A stretch of DNA of 64,000 nucleotides, taken from Candidatus Fusicatenibacter intestinigallinarum. Its GTDB lineage: Bacteria; Bacillota; Clostridia; Lachnospirales; Lachnospiraceae. The DNA is taken from assembly GCA_019119555.1 (NCBI GenBank), contig DWWU01000041.1, positions 1 through 64,000 on the forward strand. Direction: 5' to 3'. This document shows, in pieces, positions 54,142-61,627 of the stretch. Every line of letters starts with the position of its first letter. Position 1 is the first letter of the stretch. Under the pieces are notes generated by a model. It did no database searches, had not been told where the DNA came from, and worked only from the letters and a program-made list of their open reading frames with translations. Made by a program: the position numbers and the translations under genes.

Positions 54142-55434
54142 ATGAAAACAGAGACATCAGACAAACTGTATCAGGAAGCTGTAAAATATATTCCGGGAGG
54201 TGTGAACTCGCCGGTGCGTGCATATGGAAACGTTCATATGAGCCCGCGGTTTATCCAGGGAGCGACCGGACCGTATGTGTTTGACGCGGACGGGAACAAG
54301 TATGTGGACTATGTCTGCTCCTGGGGACCGATGATTCTCGGCCATAATAACCAGGAAGTGCTTCACGCGGTGGTCCGTGCCTGTGACAATGGCCTTAGCT
54401 TTGGCGCAGCTACGGCGATTGAAGTGGAGATGGCGAAGTTTATCTGCGAGAACGTGCCTGCGATCGAGATGATCCGTATGGTAAATTCCGGTACAGAGGC
54501 AGTGATGAGCGCTGTCCGGGCGGCGAGGGGATTTACCGGAAGAAACAAGATTATCAAATTTATGGGATGCTACCATGGACACAGCGACTGTCTGCTGGTA
54601 AAGGCAGGCTCCGGCGTGATGACTGCAGGAATTCCGGACAGCGCCGGCGTTCCGAAGGGCTGTACCGAAGACACGCTTTCCGCGGTATATAACGATCTGA
54701 ACAGCGTGGAAGAACTGCTGGACAACAATAAGGATCAGGTAGCGGCCATCATCGTTGAGCCTGTGGCGGCGAATATGGGCGTTGTGCCGCCGAAGGAGGG
54801 ATTTCTCCAGGGACTGCGCCGTCTCTGCGACAAGCATCAGGCACTTCTGATCTTTGATGAGGTGATTACCGGTTTCCGTCTGGGATTCACCGGAGCTTCC
54901 GGAAAGTACCAGGTGCGTCCGGATCTGATCACTTACGGAAAGATTATCGGCGCAGGCATGCCGGTGGGGGCTTACGGCGGAAGAAAAGAGATCATGGAGA
55001 TGGTTGCTCCCTGCGGACCGGTTTATCAGGCGGGAACCCTCAGCGGAAATCCGGTGGCGATGGCGGCTGGTCTGACGCAGCTGAAATATCTTTATAACAA
55101 TCCGAAGATTTACGAAGATCTTACTGCAAAAGGGGAAAAACTGTACGGCGGAATGCAGGAACTTCTGCGCCGGTATCAGGTGCCGTATACGGTCAACTAT
55201 GTGGATTCTCTGGGCTGCATGTTCTGTACGCCGCAGGAGGTCGGAAATTACGCGCAGGCAAAAACCTCAGACACCGCAGCGTTTGCCGATTATTTTGCGT
55301 GGATGATCAATCATGGTTTCCATCTGGCATCCTCCCAGTTTGAGGCAATGTTCCTCTCTGAGGCACATACTGACGAAATCATTGACGACACACTGAACAC
55401 GGTGGAAGATTATCTGAGAGAGCGAAAAGACTGA
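54142..55434 (+). CDS. hemL: Glutamate-1-semialdehyde 2,1-aminomutase
   Basis: 430 residues. It converts glutamate semialdehyde to 5-aminolevulinate. The PLP lysine is Lys267 (ITYGKIIGAGMPVGAYGG). Other marks are IPGGVNSPVRAYGNV, MVNSGTEAVMSAVRAARGFT and QAGTLSGNPVAMAAGL. GTCAGGAGG precedes the ATG. hemB, which normally lies just before hemL, is absent here. Confidence 0.97.
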   Translation: MKTETSDKLYQEAVKYIPGGVNSPVRAYGNVHMSPRFIQGATGPYVFDADGNKYVDYVCSWGPMILGHNNQEVLHAVVRACDNGLSFGAATAIEVEMAKFICENVPAIEMIRMVNSGTEAVMSAVRAARGFTGRNKIIKFMGCYHGHSDCLLVKAGSGVMTAGIPDSAGVPKGCTEDTLSAVYNDLNSVEELLDNNKDQVAAIIVEPVAANMGVVPPKEGFLQGLRRLCDKHQALLIFDEVITGFRLGFTGASGKYQVRPDLITYGKIIGAGMPVGAYGGRKEIMEMVAPCGPVYQAGTLSGNPVAMAAGLTQLKYLYNNPKIYEDLTAKGEKLYGGMQELLRRYQVPYTVNYVDSLGCMFCTPQEVGNYAQAKTSDTAAFADYFAWMINHGFHLASSQFEAMFLSEAHTDEIIDDTLNTVEDYLRERKD

Positions 55435-55453
55435 GTATCAGAAGGAGGAGATC

Positions 55454-56659
55454 ATGCAGACAGGTCTGGAAGATGCCTATCTTGTGAAAGACGGGAAAAA
55501 GCTTCGTCTTGGATACACAACAGGCTCCTGCGCCGCAGCGGCGGCGCAGGCGGCGGCCATATGTCTTCTGACCGGAAACAGACCGGACCGTGCGGAGCTG
55601 ATGACGCCGAAAGGAATTCAGCTTTGCCTTCCGGTCTGTTTTTTTCAGGAGACAGAATGTGAAGTGACTTTTGGTGTAAAGAAGGATGGAGGCGATGATC
55701 CGGATGCCACCCACGGGCTGTGGATTCTGGCGACGGTCAGCCGGCTGACAGAACCGGAAATTGTGATTGATGGCGGCAAAGGGGTTGGCCGTGTTACACG
55801 CTCGGGGTTGGATCAGCCTCCGGGCGCTGCCGCCATCAACCGGGTGCCCCGGGCGATGATCCGGGAGCAGGTGCTGAAAGTCATGCAGAAGGAAGGATAT
55901 CCGGGGGGAATCAGAGTTGTGATTTCTGTTCCGGAAGGAGAGGAGACAGCAAAGCGGACGTTTAATCCCCGGCTGGGCATTGTCGGAGGAATTTCGATTC
56001 TCGGTACCAGCGGGATTGTAATGCCCATGAGCGAGGAAGCGCTGATCGCGACGATCCGTGTGGAGATGGAAATGCGGCGGGCGTCCGGAAGCCGGTATCT
56101 GCTGATGGTACCCGGAAATTACGGGGAGGATTTTCTTTCCAGATATCCACAGGTTGACACGGAGCAGGCGGTGAAATGCAGCAATTATGTGGGCGCGGTT
56201 CTTGAGATGGCGGTGGAGATGGGGTTTGAGGGAATTCTGTTTGTCGCTCATATCGGGAAATTCATCAAAGTGTCCGGAGGGATTATGAATACCCACTCTC
56301 ATCAGGCGGACTGCCGTGCGGAACTGCTGGCGGCGCAGGCGCTGCGGCGTGGGGCGGATCCGGAAACCGTCCGGAGGATTCTGGCGACGGACACGACAGA
56401 GGAAGCGGTGGAGATTCTGGTCCATGCAGGCTGTCTGAGCGAGACTATGGAAGAGGTAATGGAACGGATTGTGTTTTATATGCAGCATCACACAGAGGGA
56501 CGCATCCGTACGGAGGCGATTGTTTTTTCCAGCTGGCATGGAGTGTTGGGAGAAAGCGCCGGGGCAGGGGAACTGATCAGACAGTTTCAGAAAAAGTCAA
56601 AAACCCCGCAGCAAGCTACGGGGCATCAAACTTGTCCAGGCGAAGAAGAAAAAGGGTGA
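55454..56659 (+). CDS. cbiD: Cobalt-precorrin-5B C1-methyltransferase
   Basis: 401 residues. CbiD is specific to the anaerobic B12 route. Its start LRLGYTTGSCAAAAAQAAAI is diagnostic, with VGRVTRSGLDQPPGAAAINR and HIGKFIKVSGGIMNTHSHQAD. It is somewhat longer than typical (about 360-380). The extra C-terminal tail (KKSKTPQQATGHQTCPG) crosses a hairpin that looks like a minus-strand terminator. GAAGGAGGAG precedes the ATG. Confidence 0.95.
   Translation: MQTGLEDAYLVKDGKKLRLGYTTGSCAAAAAQAAAICLLTGNRPDRAELMTPKGIQLCLPVCFFQETECEVTFGVKKDGGDDPDATHGLWILATVSRLTEPEIVIDGGKGVGRVTRSGLDQPPGAAAINRVPRAMIREQVLKVMQKEGYPGGIRVVISVPEGEETAKRTFNPRLGIVGGISILGTSGIVMPMSEEALIATIRVEMEMRRASGSRYLLMVPGNYGEDFLSRYPQVDTEQAVKCSNYVGAVLEMAVEMGFEGILFVAHIGKFIKVSGGIMNTHSHQADCRAELLAAQALRRGADPETVRRILATDTTEEAVEILVHAGCLSETMEEVMERIVFYMQHHTEGRIRTEAIVFSSWHGVLGESAGAGELIRQFQKKSKTPQQATGHQTCPGEEEKG
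56598..56623 (-). terminator. Minus-oriented terminator-like hairpin inside the 3' end of cbiD
   Basis: On the minus strand, CCCCGTAGCTTGCTGCGGGG is followed by TTTTTGACTTTTT. No minus-strand gene needing it was found. Confidence 0.45.
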
Positions 56660-56669
56660 GCAGGGATGG

Positions 56670-57764
56670 ATGAGGTGTATTTTCAGAGTGAAGGTGTATT
56701 TTCAGAGTGAGTTTCAGGGCGGAGAAAAGCCGGGAGAACAGGGAAAACCGGGCGTGAAGGTGATCGTCGGGAAGGAATTTTCCCGGGAAGGAAAGTACTG
56801 GAAGATTCCGGCTGTCTATTTGTTTGATGAAGGGATCGTGATGGATCTCTGCTGTCGGGTTGCTCCGGATGCACTGAAAAAATATTACAGCGAACGAAAA
56901 CGGTTTTCCAGGCAGGGCTGGACGGATCCGGAAACCTTCGAATACTTCGAAGGAGAAAATCCCTGGCCGCGCAGTTACTGTGTCTGCCTGACAGTCAACG
57001 GAAAAGATCTTCGCCAGGAAGGTTCTTCGTCGGAAATCTGGATGCCGGAAAATACTGCCGGAGAGAAAGAAGCTGCCGCCGGACTGCAGGATTGTGAAAT
57101 CCGGAGGATTCTGGACGCGTATCAGTGTGACAGAGAATATGCATGGTATTTCAGCCGCTGCCGCTTTCGGTGGGCAGAAGGGGAAGCAGGAGAAACACCG
57201 GAGACGCTGCGCACAGTGACGGCAGAATTTGCGGCGGAACCACGGAAGGTTCCAGGATTCTGTTTTGTCACCAGAGAAGGTGAAGCGCCGAAATGTATTC
57301 CGTTTCACTGTCCTCTGAATGGAGAGGAAGGTGTGCTGAAGATCCGGGAATGCTTTTCCCGGAAACTGGATGAGGAAGTTTTTCGCGGGATTCCGTCGCT
57401 GCGGAAAAGAGCAGGCGGACAGGAACCGGAAACTGCGGATGTGGAATTTCCTTTGTACCAGACGGTGATATCCTGGAATACGGAACCGGAAGGGCTGCGC
57501 TCAGTCTGTTCGGTCACCGACTGCTGTCCTTCGGGCGGTCACCCGAGGAGAAAGAGAAAAGAAGACAGCGGACAGAAAACGGACCGCGGAACCACGGAAG
57601 TGATCGGCGCCAGCGCTGTCTGTGTATCCTATTCAGGAGGGGAGAACAGAGAAACCTCCTGGTCCGCTTCCGCTCTGACATTCGAAAAGCAGGCGGAGAC
57701 AAGATGGCAGGCAGATTTTTTTTGTGATGACGGGGACCATCTGCTGGTCGAAGTAATAAAGTAA
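56670..57764 (+). CDS. Unknown protein with duplicated start region
   Basis: 364 residues, no recognised family, no signal peptide or membrane helix, rich in Glu, Arg, Cys and Trp. It contains several Cys (for example YCVCLTVNG, CSVTDCCPSGG), so metal binding or disulfides are possible. The start region carries a 19-bp tandem duplication (56673-56691 and 56692-56710). ATG at 56666 would give MDEVYFQSEFQ with one repeat copy, but with two copies it runs into a stop after 14 codons. ATG at 56670 is in frame with the body only because of the duplication. A terminator follows. Confidence 0.6.
   Translation: MRCIFRVKVYFQSEFQGGEKPGEQGKPGVKVIVGKEFSREGKYWKIPAVYLFDEGIVMDLCCRVAPDALKKYYSERKRFSRQGWTDPETFEYFEGENPWPRSYCVCLTVNGKDLRQEGSSSEIWMPENTAGEKEAAAGLQDCEIRRILDAYQCDREYAWYFSRCRFRWAEGEAGETPETLRTVTAEFAAEPRKVPGFCFVTREGEAPKCIPFHCPLNGEEGVLKIRECFSRKLDEEVFRGIPSLRKRAGGQEPETADVEFPLYQTVISWNTEPEGLRSVCSVTDCCPSGGHPRRKRKEDSGQKTDRGTTEVIGASAVCVSYSGGENRETSWSASALTFEKQAETRWQADFFCDDGDHLLVEVIK
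56673..56710 (+). repeat. Exact 19-bp tandem duplication at a gene start
   Basis: AGGTGTATTTTCAGAGTGA occurs twice head to tail. Its length is not a multiple of three, so the copy number sets which of the two overlapping ATGs (56666 or 56670) is in frame. Confidence 0.9.
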
Positions 57765-57768
57765 TCCT

Positions 57769-57822
57769 ATGCGCTGCGGCGTGACAGTTTATCAGGCTGT
57801 GTACGCCGCGGCGCATTTTTTG
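57769..57822 (+). terminator. Strong terminator before the BlaI operon
   Basis: ATGCGC and GCGGCGT pair with ACGCCGC and GCGCAT with single mismatches, followed by TTTTTT. Confidence 0.8.
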
Positions 57823-57832
57823 GCGAATACTC

Positions 57833-57861
57833 TTGACATATATCTTCTACAAATGTAATAT
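57833..57861 (+). promoter_or_regulatory. Promoter of the BlaI-lipoprotein-M56 operon
   Basis: Consensus TTGACA (57833-57838), 17-bp spacer, TAATAT (57856-57861). Confidence 0.8.
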
Positions 57862-57875
57862 GTAATTGTACTACA
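57848..57875 (+). promoter_or_regulatory. Probable BlaI/MecI-type operator
   Basis: TACAAATGTA (57848-57857) overlaps the -10 box, and TGTACTACA (57867-57875) lies at the transcription start. BlaI/MecI repressors recognise TACA/TGTA half sites. The operator lies just upstream of the blaI-like gene, so autorepression is expected. Confidence 0.6.
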
Positions 57876-57898
57876 TAAGTAGAAAAGGAGGAGGTATC

Positions 57899-58285
57899 AT
57901 GCGGAGGAAAATTCAGAAATTGCCTGATTCCGAACTGGACGTGATGATTGCCTTATGGAACGGACACGGGGAAATGACCAGAAGCGAGATCGAGGACTTT
58001 ATGAAGCGGAAAAAGAAACTGGCTCCGACAACGATCCTCACACTTCTTTCACGTCTGGAGAAGAAAAAATTTGTTTCCGTAAAAAAGGAAGGAAAAGCAA
58101 ATCTTTACCGTGCGCTTGTCACGCAGGAACAGTATCAGCAGCAGGAAGGGAAACATGTACTGGAAAAGCTGTATGGCAACTCGCTGAAAAATTTTGTGGC
58201 GACTCTGTATCAGGGGAAGCAGATCGACCAGAGTGACATTGAAGAACTGGAAGCTTTTCTGCAGGAATTAGAGAAAGACCAGTAA
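57899..58285 (+). CDS. BlaI/MecI-family transcriptional repressor
   Basis: 128 residues, the family size. A winged-helix domain (LPDSELDVMIALWNGHGEMT, APTTILTLLSRLEKKKFVSV) is followed by a dimerisation helix region. In beta-lactam systems BlaI is cleaved by a BlaR1/M56 protease after signal detection. Here the M56 partner is the third gene of the operon. ATG at 57899 follows AGGAGG. The stop codon is inside a family A palindrome. Confidence 0.92.
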   Translation: MRRKIQKLPDSELDVMIALWNGHGEMTRSEIEDFMKRKKKLAPTTILTLLSRLEKKKFVSVKKEGKANLYRALVTQEQYQQQEGKHVLEKLYGNSLKNFVATLYQGKQIDQSDIEELEAFLQELEKDQ

Positions 58286-58309
58286 CAGTTCAGACGGCGG
58301 AACTGTTGC
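58282..58309. repeat. Family A palindrome, copy 8, overlapping the blaI-like stop
   Basis: GTAACAGTTCAGAC facing GGCGGAACTGTTGC. It contains the TAA of the repressor gene. Confidence 0.75.
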
Positions 58310-58352
58310 AAAGACGACAGTCTGTGATGCAGCAGGAAAACGGAGGGGTATT

Positions 58353-59468
58353 ATGAGAGAAGGAAAAAGAAAGAAAAAGAGACCATTTGTCTGGATGCTG
58401 TGGCTTATGATTTTCAGCGTTGGGATCTGGGGACTGACGGCCTGTTCCGGAAAAAAAGAGGATGAAAAGCCTGCTTCTGCGGAGAGTAAAAATGCTTCTG
58501 TGACAGGGGACAGCGGGGGAGAACAGGAAACGGCGCAGACATCGTCAGAGACGGAAACGGTAGGAGAATCGGACCGGCAGCAGTCGGATTCCGGTCATGA
58601 TTCTGTGCCTGAGACAGAGGAACCGGATGCGGCGCAGCAGGAGAATCCAGATGCGGGCAATACGGTTTCTATTGAAAACTATATTGTGAACGGTGAATGG
58701 AAAAAGCTGAAGGACGTTCTGAATATGCAGCCGACAGAATCCGGACAGTTCGGAGAAACAGGGGAAGCCTTTGAGACAGGGGGATTTTATATCACATGGA
58801 CCAACGATATGACAGAGGATGACGGGGCGTTTACGATGATAAACAGTGGGAATTCTTCTGTAAATATTTATGGCGTAACGGTAGGTGACGGGATTGGAAC
58901 AGCGGATTCTGCGTTTGAGGAAAATGGCTGGACGGCACTGGATGATGGCCGGCAGTATATTGCTGTTCTGAACGGAAGAAATCTGGCGATTGACTTTGAC
59001 CTGGATGAGAATCAGGTGATCACAGGCTGGTATCTTTGCAACTGGCCGGAAGGCGATTTTTCTGAAAATTTTGAAGGGCTTGAGAATCAGCAGATCAACG
59101 GAGTTCCCGCAAAGGTAAATGTATATGAAGGCGAATACAGATATGATCTTGCACGTACAGGCCTTCCGATCACCGAGTATTATACGGTAATCGTGGAAAA
59201 TGTAACGGAGGATTCCTTTGATTTCACCATTTATTATGTGGATGATCTGGCGGAAACCAGGGATGTTGTTTTCCGGACGCATACGGCGGTTTTTGAGGGG
59301 GACGGAACGTATGCGAAATATCATGGGCAGGAGTATGAACTGGAATTTACGTTCCCGGATAAGCGGAACACCTATCCGGATGCGGTGGACATGCAGATTA
59401 CAGGATATGAGCCTGTCGAAGGCCTGACCTTCTGCAACAATGCGATACCGGGTCATGAATTCAGCTGA
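58353..59468 (+). CDS. Lipoprotein sharing a domain with the M56 sensor
   Basis: 371 residues. A basic start and one hydrophobic helix end in the lipobox LTAC with Cys31. A Ser/Glu/Gln-rich linker of about 75 residues follows. Two beta-rich domains then come: one at about 108-236 ending ITGWYLCNWPEGDF, and one at about 237-371. The first matches the C-terminus of the M56 protein encoded next (ITQWYWCNWPEGDL, and NIYGVTVG versus SVYGVACG). I know no name for this domain. It probably displays or binds a ligand at the surface and may tune the sensor. GGAGGGG precedes the ATG. Confidence 0.8.
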   Translation: MREGKRKKKRPFVWMLWLMIFSVGIWGLTACSGKKEDEKPASAESKNASVTGDSGGEQETAQTSSETETVGESDRQQSDSGHDSVPETEEPDAAQQENPDAGNTVSIENYIVNGEWKKLKDVLNMQPTESGQFGETGEAFETGGFYITWTNDMTEDDGAFTMINSGNSSVNIYGVTVGDGIGTADSAFEENGWTALDDGRQYIAVLNGRNLAIDFDLDENQVITGWYLCNWPEGDFSENFEGLENQQINGVPAKVNVYEGEYRYDLARTGLPITEYYTVIVENVTEDSFDFTIYYVDDLAETRDVVFRTHTAVFEGDGTYAKYHGQEYELEFTFPDKRNTYPDAVDMQITGYEPVEGLTFCNNAIPGHEFS

Positions 59469-59504
59469 ACCGGCAGATTTCGTCGAACGAAAAGGAGGGG
59501 TGGT

Positions 59505-61430
59505 ATGGCGGATATTCTGTTATATGTATTGAAGATCAATCTGGCGGCTGCGGCTGTGATTTTTCTGACCGCGGTGCTGTCGAGGCATCTGGCCGGGAGA
59601 TATTCGGTTCGCTGGAAATACCGGATCTGGCTGGCGCTGGCGATTCTTCTGCTTCTTCCGGTACAGATTCCGGAAACCTGGAATATCGTACATGTAAATA
59701 TTCCGGCAGCTTTCACCGTGAGAACAGATCAGCTCCGGACTGCCCGGGAGACAGATACAGGGAATGACAGGACAATCGCAGAGACAGATGGGACAGGGCA
59801 GACGGGCCTGCCCTGGTCCGGCGCCGGGAACACTTCTCAGGAGATTCTTTCTCAGTCTTCGCCAGACCTCCAGAACACCGGGAATCTCGTGGCGCCTGCC
59901 GGCGACGTTCAGTGGATTTCAATGGAAACGGCAGCTGACCTTGCGGCGGCTGTGTGGGCGGCCGGAGTGCTGTTCCTGGGAATCAGAAAAACGGTGGAGA
60001 CATATCTGGCAGGAAAAGCGCTGCGCCGATGGAATCTGCCGAACTGGAACCAGCCGCTGGAACGGACGTATCGGAAGATATGCGGAAGCATGAAACTGAA
60101 GCGGACGCCGCGGCTGATGCTGAACAGCCGGCTGACGACGCCTCTGCTTATGGGATTTCTGCATCCGTGTATCTGCATCCCCCAGATCGGATATACGCCG
60201 GAGGAACAGGAACTGATTCTGTTCCATGAACTCTGCCATTACCAAAGAAAAGATCTGTGGTATAAACTTTTGCTGAACATTCTGTGCATTGTGCATTGGT
60301 TTAATCCGGCGCTTTGGTGGATGAAAAAGGAAGCGGACAGAGACCTTGAGTTTCTCTGCGATGAATCAGTGATGGAACGACGCGCTGTACAGGAGAGAAT
60401 GCTGTACAATCGTCTGCTTGCAAAAACAGCCGCAGGGAAAACTTCTGCGCCGGGAATCACGACCGGGTTCAGCGACAGCCTGCGGAATCTGAAAAAGCGG
60501 ATGGCAAACATTATGCGTGCCGGAACAATGAAAAAGGGAAATGTGGTCACCGCGTGTTTTCTGGCATTGTTTGTGCTCTGCAACGCGCTGACGGGATGTT
60601 CTGTTGCGGACAGCTCCGGTTCTTCTCCGGCAGCTGACGGAAAGAAAACAGAGGCGGATTCCGGGCAGGAGCCTGCCGGCCGCCAGATCCCGGACACACA
60701 GGAGGATCAACGGCAGCTTTTGGATACCGTGCCGCTGGATCCGCAGGATGGGGAAAATCGCGGCGTATCCTCCGAAGAAGCAGAACCGCAGGGGCAGGAG
60801 AACGGAGACAGTGGTTCATCTTCAGAAACTCAGGAGGACGACGGATCAGACGTTCAGGCTCCGGCTGACACCCAGCCACCTGCCCGGACGCCATCCGTAC
60901 AGCCGACACAGACGCCCGGGGAACCGGCGGACATGCCGCAGGAAGATCCTTCTCCGACGGACAGCCCCCAGGAATCGGCACCGTCTCCCCCGGAAATTGA
61001 GCTGACCGATTATGTGCATGATAATCTGGTGCAGGAATTTGCGGAAGATATGGGGATGGAACAGGTTTCCGGACAGATGTTCGGGGAGAACGGATATCGG
61101 TATGAAAACTCTTATGCGGGCATTGAATGGCAATATGTGGATGAAACGATTTATGGCGGGGAGGATTTCGACAGCAAATATAATTACATCGGTTCTGTAT
61201 GGTGCGAAGGAAACACAGAGATCAGCGTGTACGGCGTTGCCTGCGGAATGAATATGGACGAAGTACGGGAAAACATGCAGGCAGACGGATGGAAAGTTCT
61301 TGGAGCGCATCAGAATGCTTTCCTGCTGGATGAGAATTCCGGATATGACCGGGAGTATGTCCAGTTTGAGACAGACGGCACGACAATTACCCAATGGTAC
61401 TGGTGCAACTGGCCGGAGGGGGATCTGTAA
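59505..61430 (+). CDS. M56-family (BlaR1-like) membrane metalloprotease with new C-terminal sensor domain
   Basis: 641 residues. Two or three N-terminal helices precede the zinc protease motif H241-E-L-C-H245 (LILFHELCHYQRKDLWYKLL) and ADRDLEFLCDESVM. A further helix near 345-365 ends in a lipobox-like LTGCS (Cys365). A linker of about 135 residues rich in Pro, Gln, Glu and Ser follows. The C-terminal domain (about 505-641) matches the neighbouring lipoprotein. The penicillin-binding domain of BlaR1 is absent, so the signal is probably not a beta-lactam. The protein would relay an outside signal by cleaving the BlaI-type repressor. Confidence 0.88.
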   Translation: MADILLYVLKINLAAAAVIFLTAVLSRHLAGRYSVRWKYRIWLALAILLLLPVQIPETWNIVHVNIPAAFTVRTDQLRTARETDTGNDRTIAETDGTGQTGLPWSGAGNTSQEILSQSSPDLQNTGNLVAPAGDVQWISMETAADLAAAVWAAGVLFLGIRKTVETYLAGKALRRWNLPNWNQPLERTYRKICGSMKLKRTPRLMLNSRLTTPLLMGFLHPCICIPQIGYTPEEQELILFHELCHYQRKDLWYKLLLNILCIVHWFNPALWWMKKEADRDLEFLCDESVMERRAVQERMLYNRLLAKTAAGKTSAPGITTGFSDSLRNLKKRMANIMRAGTMKKGNVVTACFLALFVLCNALTGCSVADSSGSSPAADGKKTEADSGQEPAGRQIPDTQEDQRQLLDTVPLDPQDGENRGVSSEEAEPQGQENGDSGSSSETQEDDGSDVQAPADTQPPARTPSVQPTQTPGEPADMPQEDPSPTDSPQESAPSPPEIELTDYVHDNLVQEFAEDMGMEQVSGQMFGENGYRYENSYAGIEWQYVDETIYGGEDFDSKYNYIGSVWCEGNTEISVYGVACGMNMDEVRENMQADGWKVLGAHQNAFLLDENSGYDREYVQFETDGTTITQWYWCNWPEGDL

Positions 61431-61453
61431 TAATCAAGGTTATAGTTCGGTCC

Positions 61454-61490
61454 GGTCTGTGCATTCACTGCACAGACCGTATGTAAAGAA
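61454..61490 (+). repeat. Family C palindrome, copy 3
   Basis: GGTCTGTGCA with TGCACAGACC around TTCAC (61454-61478), then the tail GTATGTAAAGAA. Same stem as at 38825. Confidence 0.75.
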
Positions 61491-61504
61491 TAGAACCTGT
61501 AACC

Positions 61505-61549
61505 ATCAAGCGGCTTCGGAGATGTTTTATTACCTCCGGGCCGCTTGAT
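61505..61549 (+). terminator. Hairpin after the M56 gene
   Basis: ATCAAGCGGC with GCCGCTTGAT and inner CGGAG/CTCCG. The T-run is poor, but the position fits the end of the operon. Confidence 0.55.
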
Positions 61550-61559
61550 TCATATTACC

Positions 61560-61588
61560 TATACAGGAGCCGGATCAGGAGGTATAAT
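61560..61588 (+). promoter_or_regulatory. Possible promoter of the DUF1835-like gene
   Basis: TATACA (61560-61565), 17-bp spacer, TATAAT (61583-61588). Confidence 0.5.
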
Positions 61589-61627
61589 GCCAGTAAAGAT
61601 ATTTTTCGGATACGGAGGAGGATACAG

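Noticed and set aside
52346-54223. 625-codon minus-strand open frame opposite cobA-hemD
   Set aside because: Shadow frame produced by GC-rich third positions of the real gene; its composition is Arg/His/Ser-rich and not protein-like.
57899-61430. Complete BlaR1-BlaI beta-lactam resistance system
   Set aside because: The M56 protein lacks the penicillin-binding sensor domain and the neighbour is not a beta-lactamase.
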